A stretch of 64,000 nt of DNA from Aurantibacter_A sp039941195 (GCF_039941195.1 NZ_JBDVFA010000105.1:54929-118928); one strand, 5' to 3'. Counted from the stretch's first letter, positions 46,270 to 56,275 are shown. Made by a program: numbers and translations. Notes: generated by a model not told the origin, from the sequence alone.

Positions 46270-47717
46270 TAAAATTGGAAATAAATAAATTGTTGTTCCT
46301 TTCCCGTCATGATGAAGATGATTGAAATTAGACCTAAATACAACCCCCACCGATACGGTCTTTTCCATTTAAGACCTAGTTGCGAAATTGCATATGAACC
46401 CTCTCTACCTTGCCATTCCAATAAGATAAATAACATCAGCAATACGAGGACTATAAAAGCCTTGCCCCTTTCCGCAAAAACTGGAATAGCGAATAACGAG
46501 GTCGAAAAAATTTCAGAAATATAGCTTGTGGCGTGACCAATATCGTTTGCTCTAAAAAATATCCAGGCAAAAACCGTTAACCCGAAAGTTAACAACATAA
46601 ACGAAAATTCCTTTATGCTCGGGAATAATTTACCCTGCGCGACCGTTTCCAGATTATTACGATTATTGTTAGTCAATAAAAGTGGTAAAAAATAAATCGC
46701 ATTCAATGCCCCCCACACAATAAATGTCCAATTTGCGCCATGCCAAAATCCGCTTACAATAAAAATGATAAACGTATTTCTAATTTTCATCCATGTTCCG
46801 CCACGACTACCTCCCAAGGGTATATAGAGGTAATCTCTAAACCAGGTTGAAAGGGAGATATGCCATCGTCTCCAAAATTCCGCAATGTCTCTCGAAAAGT
46901 ACGGGAAGTTGAAGTTGCGCATTAAATCAAAACCGAAAAGACGCGACGTACCTATTGCAATATCCGAGTAACCCGAAAAGTCACCATAAATTTGGAAAGT
47001 AAAAAACAATGCTCCTAAAACCAAAGTACTACCATTCATATCTGCCGAGTTATTAAAAATCTGGTTGGCATATTCCGCGCAATTATCTGCAATAACAATT
47101 TTTTTAAACAGCCCCCATAGAATTTGTCGCATTCCATCCACTGCTTTTGTATAGTCGAAAGATCGTTTTTTATAAAATTGAGGAAGCAAGTGAGCGGCCC
47201 TTTCTATTGGGCCAGCTACTAGTTGTGGAAAGAAACTGACAAAAGCAGAAAAAGCAATAAAATCTTTTGTTGGTTCTAGTTTTTCTTTATAAACATCTAT
47301 GGTATAACTCAATGTTTGAAAGGTATAGAAACTAATTCCAACCGGTAAAATAATGTTTAATGAATTAGCTTTGATCTCGGTTCCGAAAAATGAAAATGCT
47401 GTAATAAAATTGTCCAGAAAGAAATTGTAATATTTAAAAAAGCCTAAAAAGCCAAGATTAACAGCTATGCTTGTCCATAGCAAGGCCTTTCGTTTAAGCA
47501 CAGAATCTTCTTTTTTCAGTTTTATGCCTATAGTATAGTCAATTATGGTGCTAAAAATAATCAATAGTAGAAACCGCCAATCCCACCAACCATAGAAGGT
47601 GTAACTCGCAACTACAATTAATAAATTTTGAAGCTTTAGATTTTTATGCGTCGCATACCAATATAGTATAAACACTATTGGTAAGAAAACCGCAAAGTCT
47701 ATCGAGTTAAAAAGCAT
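46269..47717 (-). CDS. MBOAT O-acyltransferase (AlgI-like)
   Basis: A 482-aa membrane-bound O-acyltransferase with about ten to twelve helices. The family pattern is visible: FPQLVAGPIERA (about 164-175), FGFDLMRNFNFPYFSRDIAEFW-type segment with the WRRWHISLSTWFRDY motif, and the conserved His in SGFWHGANWTFIVWG. It transfers an acyl group across the membrane to an SGNH-type partner, encoded immediately downstream. The role is O-acetylation (or other acylation) of the exported polysaccharide. It follows a 224-base gap, so a separate promoter is possible here. Confidence 0.92.
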   Translation of the reverse strand: MLFNSIDFAVFLPIVFILYWYATHKNLKLQNLLIVVASYTFYGWWDWRFLLLIIFSTIIDYTIGIKLKKEDSVLKRKALLWTSIAVNLGFLGFFKYYNFFLDNFITAFSFFGTEIKANSLNIILPVGISFYTFQTLSYTIDVYKEKLEPTKDFIAFSAFVSFFPQLVAGPIERAAHLLPQFYKKRSFDYTKAVDGMRQILWGLFKKIVIADNCAEYANQIFNNSADMNGSTLVLGALFFTFQIYGDFSGYSDIAIGTSRLFGFDLMRNFNFPYFSRDIAEFWRRWHISLSTWFRDYLYIPLGGSRGGTWMKIRNTFIIFIVSGFWHGANWTFIVWGALNAIYFLPLLLTNNNRNNLETVAQGKLFPSIKEFSFMLLTFGLTVFAWIFFRANDIGHATSYISEIFSTSLFAIPVFAERGKAFIVLVLLMLFILLEWQGREGSYAISQLGLKWKRPYRWGLYLGLISIIFIMTGKEQQFIYFQF

Positions 47718-47941
47718 TCTTCTGGTCTACATTTATTATTAATTTTTAGTACCGTCGTTTCTATTGGCTCCCTGCTCCACATTATTTGTGATGTGGCCAG
47801 TTGAAAAGTTTATTTTAAAATGGTCAAAAGAAATCTATTCAACTCAATGGAAAACTCATTATCTTTTGGAGAAGTGTTAAATTGATTTTCATCATTTGAT
47901 TTGAAGGTTTAAACCTATTGGCGGATAATCACTGCAAGTAC

Positions 47942-48916
47942 TTATATTAAATTCTTTAAAAAAAAGACAAACTTTATCAAATAATAAGTCATCTCGCGAA
48001 ATAACGAAATAAAAATAGATGGATGATTATAATTGACATCAGTAATTTTAAAGTAATCACCCACATTTTTCCAGTTTACATCCCAAACATCCTCAAACCA
48101 AAACGTCCTAAACTGATATTTTTTAAGCAACTTAAGACTTTCTCGATCATGCCAATAATGTTCCATTATTTCAGGTTGCTTAAATACTATTCCTTTTTTA
48201 ATCCATCCATCGGTCCATTCTATCGGAGCGGGTGCAAGACCATCTCCTTCCTGTTTAGCGTAATCATAGCTTCTTCTGTACATTCTTAATCTATGATACC
48301 AGGGCTTGCTATTCGCAATAGATTCTAAGATACAGTAGTACCTAACTTTGGCTCTTTGCCTTCTTAATGAGAGTAGGTTACAGTGTAAAAGCTTAATTTC
48401 TTTTAAAACAAGCTTTGGAGCATTATCATTAAAAGGAATACGTGTGCTATGAATGAATTCAGGTTTATGTTGCGTGCCATCATCTACAAAACCTAAGGGC
48501 CACCCACCTTGGGCTTGGTATCTAATTACAAATTCAACACCATTGTAAAAAGTAGGTTTTTCAAAAAACAAAATAGTACCCGGCTCACTATATTTTATAA
48601 GTTCCCATTCTTTAGATTTTAAAGAGCTAAAGGCCACTATTTCATCAGCATCTATAGCCAAGAGTATATTATTAGAACCATATTTATCCCTTGCTGTATT
48701 TATTAAAAGTGTTTGTCTTTCAGCTTCATTAAAATCACTTGAATTGTTTTTAATAACATCAACTTTCGGGAATTTTTTGGCTATGCTTGCACTATTGTCA
48801 TCTGAGTTTTGATCGGCCAATAATATATGATCCGCAAAACAAGATGTTGTTTTTAAAAAAATGTCCAGTATCCATTCTTCATTTTTTATCGGTGTAAGAA
48901 CAATAATTTTCTTCAT
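47942..48916 (-). CDS. Family 2 (GT-A) glycosyltransferase
   Basis: A 324-aa glycosyltransferase of the GT-A fold, the only clear GT2 member in the locus. The N-terminus has VLTPIKNEEWILDIFL and LLADQNSDDNS, and the metal-binding DxD motif is in AIDADEIV (about 88-95). The central and C-terminal parts are Trp/Tyr-rich (WYHRLRMYRRSYDYAKQEG), and a short hydrophobic segment ends the protein. The 224 bases downstream (47718-47941), before the MBOAT gene, hold no visible gene. The sugar is unknown. Confidence 0.85.
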   Translation of the reverse strand: MKKIIVLTPIKNEEWILDIFLKTTSCFADHILLADQNSDDNSASIAKKFPKVDVIKNNSSDFNEAERQTLLINTARDKYGSNNILLAIDADEIVAFSSLKSKEWELIKYSEPGTILFFEKPTFYNGVEFVIRYQAQGGWPLGFVDDGTQHKPEFIHSTRIPFNDNAPKLVLKEIKLLHCNLLSLRRQRAKVRYYCILESIANSKPWYHRLRMYRRSYDYAKQEGDGLAPAPIEWTDGWIKKGIVFKQPEIMEHYWHDRESLKLLKKYQFRTFWFEDVWDVNWKNVGDYFKITDVNYNHPSIFISLFREMTYYLIKFVFFLKNLI

Positions 48917-48966
48917 TTTACGTAATTGATTAAAAATAACACCAAAATTTAATTTTTTGGAATCAC

Positions 48967-49554
48967 CTATCTTAAATCATATAACTTTCTGTCTTTAATT
49001 TTTTTAGCTGGTACGCCACCCCAAATTTCATATGGAGGTATTGATTTCGAAATTACAGCTCCCGCCCCTACAATACATCCATCACCTAAACTGACTCCAG
49101 CTAAAACTATTACATCAACACCCAGCCAAACATCTTTACCAATTAAAATTTTTTTTCTAGAATCTCCTTTACGTTCTCTTTTTGGTAATAATTCGGTTGA
49201 ATGATTATGATCTATAAATTTGCATCCAGAAGCTATCATACTTTCTTCTCCTATTACAATCTTATCGGAGATATTAAACTCACAGTTGGCTCCTATAAAA
49301 ACATTATCTTTAATAATTATTGATTTTTTTTCCTGCCAAACGCCATCATATTTAAAAAAAATACCATGCTCTAATCTGCAGTTTTGACCAAGCACTATTT
49401 GATGCGGCCAGGTTACATGTATTTTTGGAATTTGAGTCCCTTTCCCGATTTGCATTCCTAAAAACCGGTAGTAGGCCTTTCTAAAAAATGAACTAGCAGT
49501 AGCCCAATATCGAAACCGTAATACGAAAAATAATTTTTGTAAAAATTTAGTCAC
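48967..49554 (-). CDS. Left-handed beta-helix acyltransferase, GTG start, copy B
   Basis: A 195-aa hexapeptide-repeat acyltransferase. The beta-helix runs through IIIKDNVFIGANCEFNIS, IVIGEESMIASGCKFIDHNH and DGCIVGAGAVISKSIP, with the catalytic-type His in FIDHNH. The end EIWGGVPAKKI is a family signature. The start is set at GTG 49554, eight bases after the upstream gene's stop. The open frame continues upstream only by overlapping that gene in another frame, and no ATG occurs in between. The two neighbouring acyltransferases share the same terminal motif and are probably paralogues. Confidence 0.75.
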   Translation of the reverse strand: MTKFLQKLFFVLRFRYWATASSFFRKAYYRFLGMQIGKGTQIPKIHVTWPHQIVLGQNCRLEHGIFFKYDGVWQEKKSIIIKDNVFIGANCEFNISDKIVIGEESMIASGCKFIDHNHSTELLPKRERKGDSRKKILIGKDVWLGVDVIVLAGVSLGDGCIVGAGAVISKSIPPYEIWGGVPAKKIKDRKLYDLR

Positions 49555-49562
49555 GCGCTGTT

Positions 49563-50099
49563 TTAATGTAAAAATCTTCTGTATTTTACTGTATAGTCTA
49601 GTTCTCGATTTCGCTCCCCAATTTTCTTGGCCGGTACACCGCCCCAAATTTCAAAGGGTGGAACCGACTTGGTAACTACCGCTCCAGCAGCCACTAAACT
49701 TCCTTTTTGTAGTGTAACTCCTGGCAATATCATGGCACGTGTGCCAATCCAAACGTAATCTTCAATTCTTATTCCATTAATTTTTCCGTAAAAATCTGAA
49801 GTGTTAGGGTCATGATATGCAGTAAGTAAAACTACTTCCTCTGATATTGAAACATTTGATCCTATGCTAATTCCACCTCTAGTATCGAATCTACATTTGG
49901 CGTTTATCACACAATTATTTTCAAGTTTTAAACCCGAAGAGCTATCGAAATTACAGTTTAAGAAAATAGAGTTTTTATTTCCGATTTTAAATTTCATAAA
50001 TACCCTGTAAAACCATAATCGAAAATGATGACTAGGAATTTTAGAAACTATCTTATTACAGATATATAATTTAAGTTCTGCAAGGAGGGTCTTAATCAT
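49563..50099 (-). CDS. Left-handed beta-helix acyltransferase, copy A
   Basis: A 178-aa hexapeptide-repeat acyltransferase. Repeats are visible in LKLENNCVINAKCRFDTRGG, ISIGSNVSISEEVVL and IEDYVWIGTRAMILPGVTL. The His in TAYHDPN is at the expected active-site region and PPFEIWGGVPAKKIG closes the family fold. It likely acylates a sugar of the repeat unit with acetyl-CoA. It precedes copy B by 8 bases and follows the flippase by 53 bases on the same strand. Confidence 0.85.
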   Translation of the reverse strand: MIKTLLAELKLYICNKIVSKIPSHHFRLWFYRVFMKFKIGNKNSIFLNCNFDSSSGLKLENNCVINAKCRFDTRGGISIGSNVSISEEVVLLTAYHDPNTSDFYGKINGIRIEDYVWIGTRAMILPGVTLQKGSLVAAGAVVTKSVPPFEIWGGVPAKKIGERNRELDYTVKYRRFLH

Positions 50100-50152
50100 A
50101 GTTATTTATAAGATAATAGATATTTTAAAAATAGTAAGAACAAAAATTAAGT

Positions 50153-51463
50153 TTATTTAGATTTTATTTTAAGAATCTTCACAAAACCGTAACCACTATG
50201 GACTAACAATTGCACGCTGCCAACAATAATATTTAGCCATAATACTCCTATTAAAGAGGTGACATCAGTTGCCCAAATTGCAATACTTATTGTGGCAATA
50301 CTTATTGGAATTGATAATCCCGGATTCATTACCCAACCTCTAGCCGAATATAAAGAAAATACAATGACTGAAAAAACGCTTAAACTACTACCAATTACCG
50401 CCAAAAAGAGCTCGTATTTTAAATCGGCATACTGCGGTCCTAAAACCCAAAGGATTTCTTCTGGAAAGATGTAAACAAGTAGCACAAATAAGGAAAAAAT
50501 AACTATTACCAAAATTTGTACTTGAATATATCGTCGTAACAACAAATTAAAAGTGTTTTCCAATCTGGCAAACCGAGGTATAATCAACATGCCAAATATA
50601 ATGGAAACTAGGTTCAGTAGCATGGCAATGCGACCCAAAGCTCCAATTTCAGCTAGTGCTATGGTAGAACCGAAAATTGACAAAATCCAAATGGTGATTT
50701 GTCCGGAAATACTATAGTAAATGGCTTCAGGTAACACTCTTTTCACTGTTACCATCATCTTTTTCTTTAATTCAGAAGATGGTTTTTGTTGCCAATCTGC
50801 GTACGGTTTTGTTATTTTCTTTAAGTTGAGATTACCAAAAACCTGTGGAATGCTGGCTGAAAATATAGCGACAAAAGCAAAAGGAAATGTTACAAGAGAA
50901 ACTCCTAAAAGAAATAATCGTCCTAAATTAACCAGTACTAAATTCTTTTGTAGCGGAACAATGTCTTGTTTTAATTTAGGGGCAATCTGCAAAAGCACAT
51001 CGGATAACTGTGTATAGAAAACAGGAATTAGGCCTAGAACAATTAAACCAATCATTAAAAGACTAGCATTATTACGATATAACAAAACACACAAAATAGG
51101 AATGCACACCAAAAGGCTACCAATAGCAAATTTCTTTCGAAAGTCGAAACCAGTTACCAGAACTTCTCCTAGCTTACTTTTATCTTGCCAAACTTTACCG
51201 CCTTCTGACATTACCGCAATGGGTATACCAGCATTGGCTAGCATCACCATAGTGCCCATCATGGTGTTTGCCAGCGTATATAGTGCATATTCTTCAGTGG
51301 AAAGCATCCGAATGACCAATATCCCGCATAAAAGGCCTATAGCTTGTACACCTACTTGAGCCGAACCCGTAAGACTAATAATTTTCATCCAATTAATAGT
51401 TTTACCGTAAAGCTCATGCTGTTTAAACCGTTGTATAAATGTCGGACGTTTGTTAATAGGCAA
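50153..51463 (-). CDS. Polysaccharide flippase (Wzx-like, MOP superfamily)
   Basis: A 436-aa membrane protein with about twelve helices in the MOP/Wzx arrangement. The start SLTGSAQVGVQAIGLLCGILVI-type segment and LSTEEYALYTLANTMMGTM are typical of flippases in O-antigen and capsule loci. It would move the lipid-linked repeat unit from the cytoplasmic to the periplasmic face. It stands in the middle of the locus, upstream of the acyltransferase pair. Sequence gives no clue to its specificity. Confidence 0.85.
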   Translation of the reverse strand: MPINKRPTFIQRFKQHELYGKTINWMKIISLTGSAQVGVQAIGLLCGILVIRMLSTEEYALYTLANTMMGTMVMLANAGIPIAVMSEGGKVWQDKSKLGEVLVTGFDFRKKFAIGSLLVCIPILCVLLYRNNASLLMIGLIVLGLIPVFYTQLSDVLLQIAPKLKQDIVPLQKNLVLVNLGRLFLLGVSLVTFPFAFVAIFSASIPQVFGNLNLKKITKPYADWQQKPSSELKKKMMVTVKRVLPEAIYYSISGQITIWILSIFGSTIALAEIGALGRIAMLLNLVSIIFGMLIIPRFARLENTFNLLLRRYIQVQILVIVIFSLFVLLVYIFPEEILWVLGPQYADLKYELFLAVIGSSLSVFSVIVFSLYSARGWVMNPGLSIPISIATISIAIWATDVTSLIGVLWLNIIVGSVQLLVHSGYGFVKILKIKSK

Positions 51464-51567
51464 TATTTAAGACTTTCTGTATGTTTTAAATAAAGAATTT
51501 TTGATTTAAAACTGATTGTTTATTTCTAATTGTAACTTATGTTTATATTATCATTCATTCTTTACTA

Positions 51568-52800
51568 TTAAATTAAATGATTTAGGAGTCGTAAAGCCTC
51601 TTTTATTACAGTTTTAATAGTAGAATCATTCTTTGTAATTGGCACTTTTTTTAATTTTTTTGTATCTATGTTACTAATCATTTGAATCCATTCATCTGTA
51701 ATTTTAGATTTGTCAAACTTATTTAAAACATATTTTTTAGCCTTAATCCCCATTTCTGTAGCTTGACCGGGACTATTTAAAAGTTTTAAAATAGCTTTCT
51801 CTAGTTGGAGATGATTGTTAATTAGAATACTTGTTTCTCCGGTTTTACTAACCTCCACTAATCCTCCGACATTGCCACCTATAATTGGTTTTCCCATTGA
51901 CTGAACTTCAATGGCCGAAACGCAAAAAGTTTCTGGAGATATTTCCCAGTTTGGATTTACAACTCCAGCAAGCGAATTTGCAATATGTTTCTTTATTTCG
52001 ATTGAGGTTTGCAAGCCTAAAAAGGAAACATTCTTTTTAGAAATACTTTCCTTATCTTTTCCTAAATAGGGTATGAGATATTCTTCTTCAAAAACCTTGG
52101 ATGTTATTCCTAATGGTCCCAATTCATCATTTATATTATATAGTTTTGAGCTCCCAATCACCAAAAGACTGGCCTTCGGAATTCGCTTAACAATATTGGG
52201 CCAGACTTTCGCCAAATGATGAAACCCCTTATCTTCTGTTAAAGCACCAATGTATACAAATTGTTTATTATCTAATTTGGATTTAGAATTGTTATCATAA
52301 TCAAAATATAAAGCGTTGTGTACAAATGTCATTTTGCTAAATGCTTTTTTATGCCGGTACCAATTCATCATTATGGCCGATGGCCCAACAATTCTTTTAA
52401 CCATTTTTAACTGATGGAACAGTTTTAAGTTGATTTCAGAAATTTGATTGTGCGACCAAACTATCAATTTTAAATTAGCATCATTTGCTTTTTTAAAAAC
52501 TAAAGCATCCTCATCTCTATGATTAGGGCTTATGATTATAATCAAAACTTCACATTGATTTTTAATTGCAGATTCTACACCTGAATTGAAATCATCTACA
52601 GTGAAAGCTTTTATTTTTCCATAATCAGGCATTGTGCCAGTATCGAATAAATTTATTTCCCAGTTAGTTTTTTTTTCAATATTATAAATTAGTCTGAATG
52701 CCTGACTAGTTGTACCTGGTAATCCAATGGAATTATTTTCCATGTCTTCCCATGTAAAACTCTTTAATTTCTTTGACTCTAAGTAAAAACCTACTTTCAT
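51568..52800 (-). CDS. Family 4 glycosyltransferase
   Basis: A 410-aa GT-B glycosyltransferase. The acceptor half has YGKIKAFTVDDFNSG and LIVWSHNQISEINLKLF. The donor half contains FVYIGALTEDKGFHHLAKVW and VVNPNWEISPETFCVSAIEV with GKPIIGGNVGGLVE. The E-x7-E region (SPETFCVSAIEVQSMG) is in the place expected of GT4. It lies 11 bases downstream of the acyltransferase 3 gene and 104 bases upstream of the flippase. The sugar is unknown. Confidence 0.82.
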   Translation of the reverse strand: MKVGFYLESKKLKSFTWEDMENNSIGLPGTTSQAFRLIYNIEKKTNWEINLFDTGTMPDYGKIKAFTVDDFNSGVESAIKNQCEVLIIIISPNHRDEDALVFKKANDANLKLIVWSHNQISEINLKLFHQLKMVKRIVGPSAIMMNWYRHKKAFSKMTFVHNALYFDYDNNSKSKLDNKQFVYIGALTEDKGFHHLAKVWPNIVKRIPKASLLVIGSSKLYNINDELGPLGITSKVFEEEYLIPYLGKDKESISKKNVSFLGLQTSIEIKKHIANSLAGVVNPNWEISPETFCVSAIEVQSMGKPIIGGNVGGLVEVSKTGETSILINNHLQLEKAILKLLNSPGQATEMGIKAKKYVLNKFDKSKITDEWIQMISNIDTKKLKKVPITKNDSTIKTVIKEALRLLNHLI

Positions 52801-52811
52801 AAAACTAATGA

Positions 52812-53912
52812 TTATCTTTCCTTTCCTTCTATTGGCTGCCTTAATTTAGTATTTTGAAAATTCTTTTTAAATATAAGAATAGGTCTTTCTACAAACCGGT
52901 AAGATATTTCTGCGAATACCAGACTAATTAGAAAGCGCAACAAGGTAATTACCATTAAATTGATAATATTCCCCGGCTCTCGCATAGGCTCCATTGCTAG
53001 AAAAATTAAGTAATGGTATACATAAATACCATACGAACGTTGCCCAAACCATAAGAGTATTTGATTACCTAATATTTTATTCTTGGGGTTTTCAATTGCA
53101 AATAGGATTATAACTAAAGCAAGTATGTTGGTGGCAAAAAAACCGCCATAGCGCCAAATTTGGTTGTCAACATCAAGAAAGAGTACCAACAAAGCTAGTG
53201 GTGCCAAAAGTAAACCTAAACCAATATTGGGCTTTATATTTATTTTAAAATCGTATTGTTTTACTTTTAGTGCTACTGCTGCAAGTGCACCAATTAAGAT
53301 GGCATCAATTCTGCAAAAGGTAAACCGATAAGAATCGATAGAGAAAATTCCGGCAGTCATTGGGTTTATGGTATTGGTATGATATACCCAGATTCTAAAT
53401 ATGGTTATTACTACTACAAAAAGAAGAATAAATAGTATTTGATTTTTTCTGGAAAGTTTAAACAGCACACCAGCTACCAAAATAGGCCAGAATAAATAGA
53501 AATGTTCTTCTACAGACAAGGACCACAAATGTACCAAAGGCCCCATATACGATTCATGTATAAAATTGACAAAATAAAAGAGACTGGCAAATACAATCAT
53601 TAATGGGTTTTCATTCCCTTTTGGTGGAATAAAAAACTGATATATTAAATAGAGTCCAATGCAAACGACCAGTGGCGGCACGAGCCGTAGTATTCTTTTT
53701 ATGTAAAAATTTTTAAAGGATATTTTATGGTACAAGCTAAATTCCTTTTGCAGAATTGCTGTTATTAAATAACCACTTAGTACAAAAAAAAGATCCACCC
53801 CTAAAAACCCTCCACTAATTTTGCCATAGGAAGCATGGACCAAAAGCACGCAAATTACCGCAATACCGCGAAGACCATCTAAACTTGGATTGTATTTGAA
53901 AATTTGTGACAT
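52812..53912 (-). CDS. Acyltransferase 3 family membrane protein
   Basis: A 366-aa integral membrane acyltransferase with about ten helices. The family start PSLDGLRGIAVICVLLVHAS carries the conserved His, followed by GGFLGVDLFFVLSGYLIT and further on SLSVEEHFYLFWPILV. It adds acyl groups (often acetyl) to extracytoplasmic sugars. It lies 45 bases after the Wzc-like gene and just before a glycosyltransferase. A second member of the family is at 31946-32965. Confidence 0.9.
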   Translation of the reverse strand: MSQIFKYNPSLDGLRGIAVICVLLVHASYGKISGGFLGVDLFFVLSGYLITAILQKEFSLYHKISFKNFYIKRILRLVPPLVVCIGLYLIYQFFIPPKGNENPLMIVFASLFYFVNFIHESYMGPLVHLWSLSVEEHFYLFWPILVAGVLFKLSRKNQILFILLFVVVITIFRIWVYHTNTINPMTAGIFSIDSYRFTFCRIDAILIGALAAVALKVKQYDFKINIKPNIGLGLLLAPLALLVLFLDVDNQIWRYGGFFATNILALVIILFAIENPKNKILGNQILLWFGQRSYGIYVYHYLIFLAMEPMREPGNIINLMVITLLRFLISLVFAEISYRFVERPILIFKKNFQNTKLRQPIEGKER

Positions 53913-53957
53913 TGCTATTTTAGAAAATAGGCAACCTTAGCATATTATTTAGGCGCC

Positions 53958-56264
53958 TTAAGTGGTGTGCTCACCGTAACCATAACTATTCTTTGCATTG
54001 GTGTCATTCAATACTACCATAGGAAATTTAAGCTTCTGATTTTTATAGATATCATCTACTATCTTAATATTATCCTTTCTGGAGTAATCTTGTCGAATCA
54101 TAAATATAGTGGCATCAATATGTGGAGCTAATGCAAAAGCATCTGCTACTTTACCTACTGGAGCTGAATCAACTAAAACATAATCGTATTTGGCTTTTAA
54201 TTCGTCTATTAAGGTTTCAATCCGCGGATGCAACATTAGTTCACCGGGATTGGGCGGAATAGGTCCAGATCCTATAAAATCAAAATTTTCAATGTTAGTA
54301 GATGCTACTGTGATATCTTTCGCTGTCCATTTGGAGTCGACTAAATAATCGGTAATACCAATAGTTTCTTTGAGTTTCAAATTCTGTAATAATTTTGGCG
54401 CACGTAAATCGAAACTTAGGGCAACTACTTTCTTTCCTGTTAATGCTAAGCTAGCACCCAAATTTGCAGTAAAGAATGTCTTTCCTTCCCCTTGCATACC
54501 CGAAGTAATTAAGATAACCTTATGTGCTCTGCCCGTTGTTAAATAGCTTAGATTAAAGCGTATTAAACGAAACAATTCAGCCACCGATGTGGTATCCTTT
54601 CCAGAAACAGCTAACGCATTGCTCCGTTCATCATGTGAAATTTGACCCAAAATAGGAGTATCTGTTATTTTCTCAACGTCATCAATATCTGTTACTTTAT
54701 TATTCATTAAATCTTTTACATAAACGAAGGCAAACGGAATAAAAAGACCAAAAATTAATGCTCCCAAATAAATGGAAGTTTTGTTGGGACTAACTGGGAA
54801 ATTAGTTGAACTTGGAGCATCTACAATACGCGTATTAGAAATAGGAGCTTCTAAAGACAAGGCTTCTTCTTCCCGTTTTTGTAATAAATACAAGTACAAG
54901 TCTTGTTTTATGCTTTGATCACGGTTGATATTTAATAAAGCTCGCTCAGCACTTGGTACTTTCGCGATTTGCGCTCTGGATCTACTGGCGCTTTGCCTTT
55001 CGTTATTTAAAGCAATTTGCAAGCTTGTTTTAATGTTTTTAAGATTTTCTAATAAATCCGATCTCAAATTATTTAATGAACGATTAATATTTACAACCAA
55101 AGGATTATCTTCTGGAGTACTCCTCAACAAATTTTTACGTTCCAATTGCTGTGCATTAAATTGTGCTATTAATCCAGAAAGTGTTGGATCTTGAATATTT
55201 AAGGAACTTGGAACCAAACTTTCGTCATTTCCATTTCTAATATATGATTCGAGCGAATTTAATATATCGAGTTGTGTTTGATATTCCTCCAACTTTCTGC
55301 TAGATTCCTTGGCACTTTGCAAATAAACTGCTGCATCGGAACTTATATTGGTAAGGTCATTTTCTTGTTTATAGTCAGCAATGTCCTTTTCAACCTCCGT
55401 TATTTCACCGGTCAAAAATTTTAAACGTTCATCGATAATCTCAATGGTACCAATAGCCAATTGATTTTGGTATTTTACTGATTCTTCGGCATACAATTGA
55501 ATAAGATTTAGCACAATATCTTTTCCTCGTTCAGGGATAGCATCTAGCAGACTTACACCCAACAAACTACCTGTAGTATTGACTGCCTCAACTTCCAATT
55601 GCCCTGCGTATGCTTGCGCCAAATTTTGGGTATTTACAAAAGAAATAGTTACAGGTTCATGTTCTGAAAATATGCTGTTAGCTGTTGGATTTTTAAGTAC
55701 TTGAAATTGTCCATTTCCCGCAATTAATGTATCACCATATTTATAAGTACCCTCTAAAACACTTGCAATGCCATCAATCCCTTTTATAACAAAAGATAGA
55801 GAATCTTTTGGTTGAACATTAAATGGGGGTAAAGTAGTAGGCTGATGGGCTGGATTAGCATCAATATAAAAAGGAAGACTTTTCCAATAAACATTTAAAT
55901 CGCGAATCTTCCCTTTTATTTGATAATTCACATTTAAATCTAATCGATCAAGAACTTTTTGCATTAAACTGGAAGATCCGAAAATACCTATTTGATCGTC
56001 GATATTGCTTGAGGCTTTAATTAAACCTAAATCTCCCATAGCCTCACCCGGCCCAAAACTTGAGCCTTTATCTTTATCCTTAATTAAAACCGTACTACTG
56101 ATTAAGTATTGTGGTACCGTTTTATAGCGAATATATAAGAAGGCTGCACCTAAGCAAAGAACTACTCCAGCAGCAAACAAATACCAATACTTTAAATAAT
56201 GTGTTAAAATGTCACGAAAATTTTTGCTTTCAGACACTGTCGATCTTGTATTTAGTTCGAACAT
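53958..56264 (-). CDS. Wzc-like capsule co-polymerase and tyrosine autokinase
   Basis: A 768-aa inner-membrane protein controlling chain length and export. Order: Wzz-like N-terminus with membrane helix (about 28-46); long periplasmic part including coiled-coil helices (about 270-440); second membrane helix (about 510-530, YLGALIFGLFIPFAFVYV); and the cytoplasmic BY-kinase domain from about 582. Walker A is GMQGEGKT (589-596), Walker A' is ALSFDLRAP, where many homologues have DADLR, and Walker B is YVLVDSAP. The C-terminus ends SYGYGEHTT with only two tyrosines, a short tail for a tyrosine cluster. It follows the Wza-like gene by 11 bases. Confidence 0.92.
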   Translation of the reverse strand: MFELNTRSTVSESKNFRDILTHYLKYWYLFAAGVVLCLGAAFLYIRYKTVPQYLISSTVLIKDKDKGSSFGPGEAMGDLGLIKASSNIDDQIGIFGSSSLMQKVLDRLDLNVNYQIKGKIRDLNVYWKSLPFYIDANPAHQPTTLPPFNVQPKDSLSFVIKGIDGIASVLEGTYKYGDTLIAGNGQFQVLKNPTANSIFSEHEPVTISFVNTQNLAQAYAGQLEVEAVNTTGSLLGVSLLDAIPERGKDIVLNLIQLYAEESVKYQNQLAIGTIEIIDERLKFLTGEITEVEKDIADYKQENDLTNISSDAAVYLQSAKESSRKLEEYQTQLDILNSLESYIRNGNDESLVPSSLNIQDPTLSGLIAQFNAQQLERKNLLRSTPEDNPLVVNINRSLNNLRSDLLENLKNIKTSLQIALNNERQSASRSRAQIAKVPSAERALLNINRDQSIKQDLYLYLLQKREEEALSLEAPISNTRIVDAPSSTNFPVSPNKTSIYLGALIFGLFIPFAFVYVKDLMNNKVTDIDDVEKITDTPILGQISHDERSNALAVSGKDTTSVAELFRLIRFNLSYLTTGRAHKVILITSGMQGEGKTFFTANLGASLALTGKKVVALSFDLRAPKLLQNLKLKETIGITDYLVDSKWTAKDITVASTNIENFDFIGSGPIPPNPGELMLHPRIETLIDELKAKYDYVLVDSAPVGKVADAFALAPHIDATIFMIRQDYSRKDNIKIVDDIYKNQKLKFPMVVLNDTNAKNSYGYGEHTT

Positions 56265-56275
56265 GAATTATTAAT

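Noticed and set aside
46270..46368. Longer start for the SGNH-like gene
   Set aside because: It overlaps the MBOAT gene by about 100 bases and gives a non-membrane N-terminus. The TAATG junction is a better start.
49555..49647. Longer start for the second beta-helix acyltransferase
   Set aside because: It lies inside the preceding acyltransferase gene and encodes residues unlike the family.
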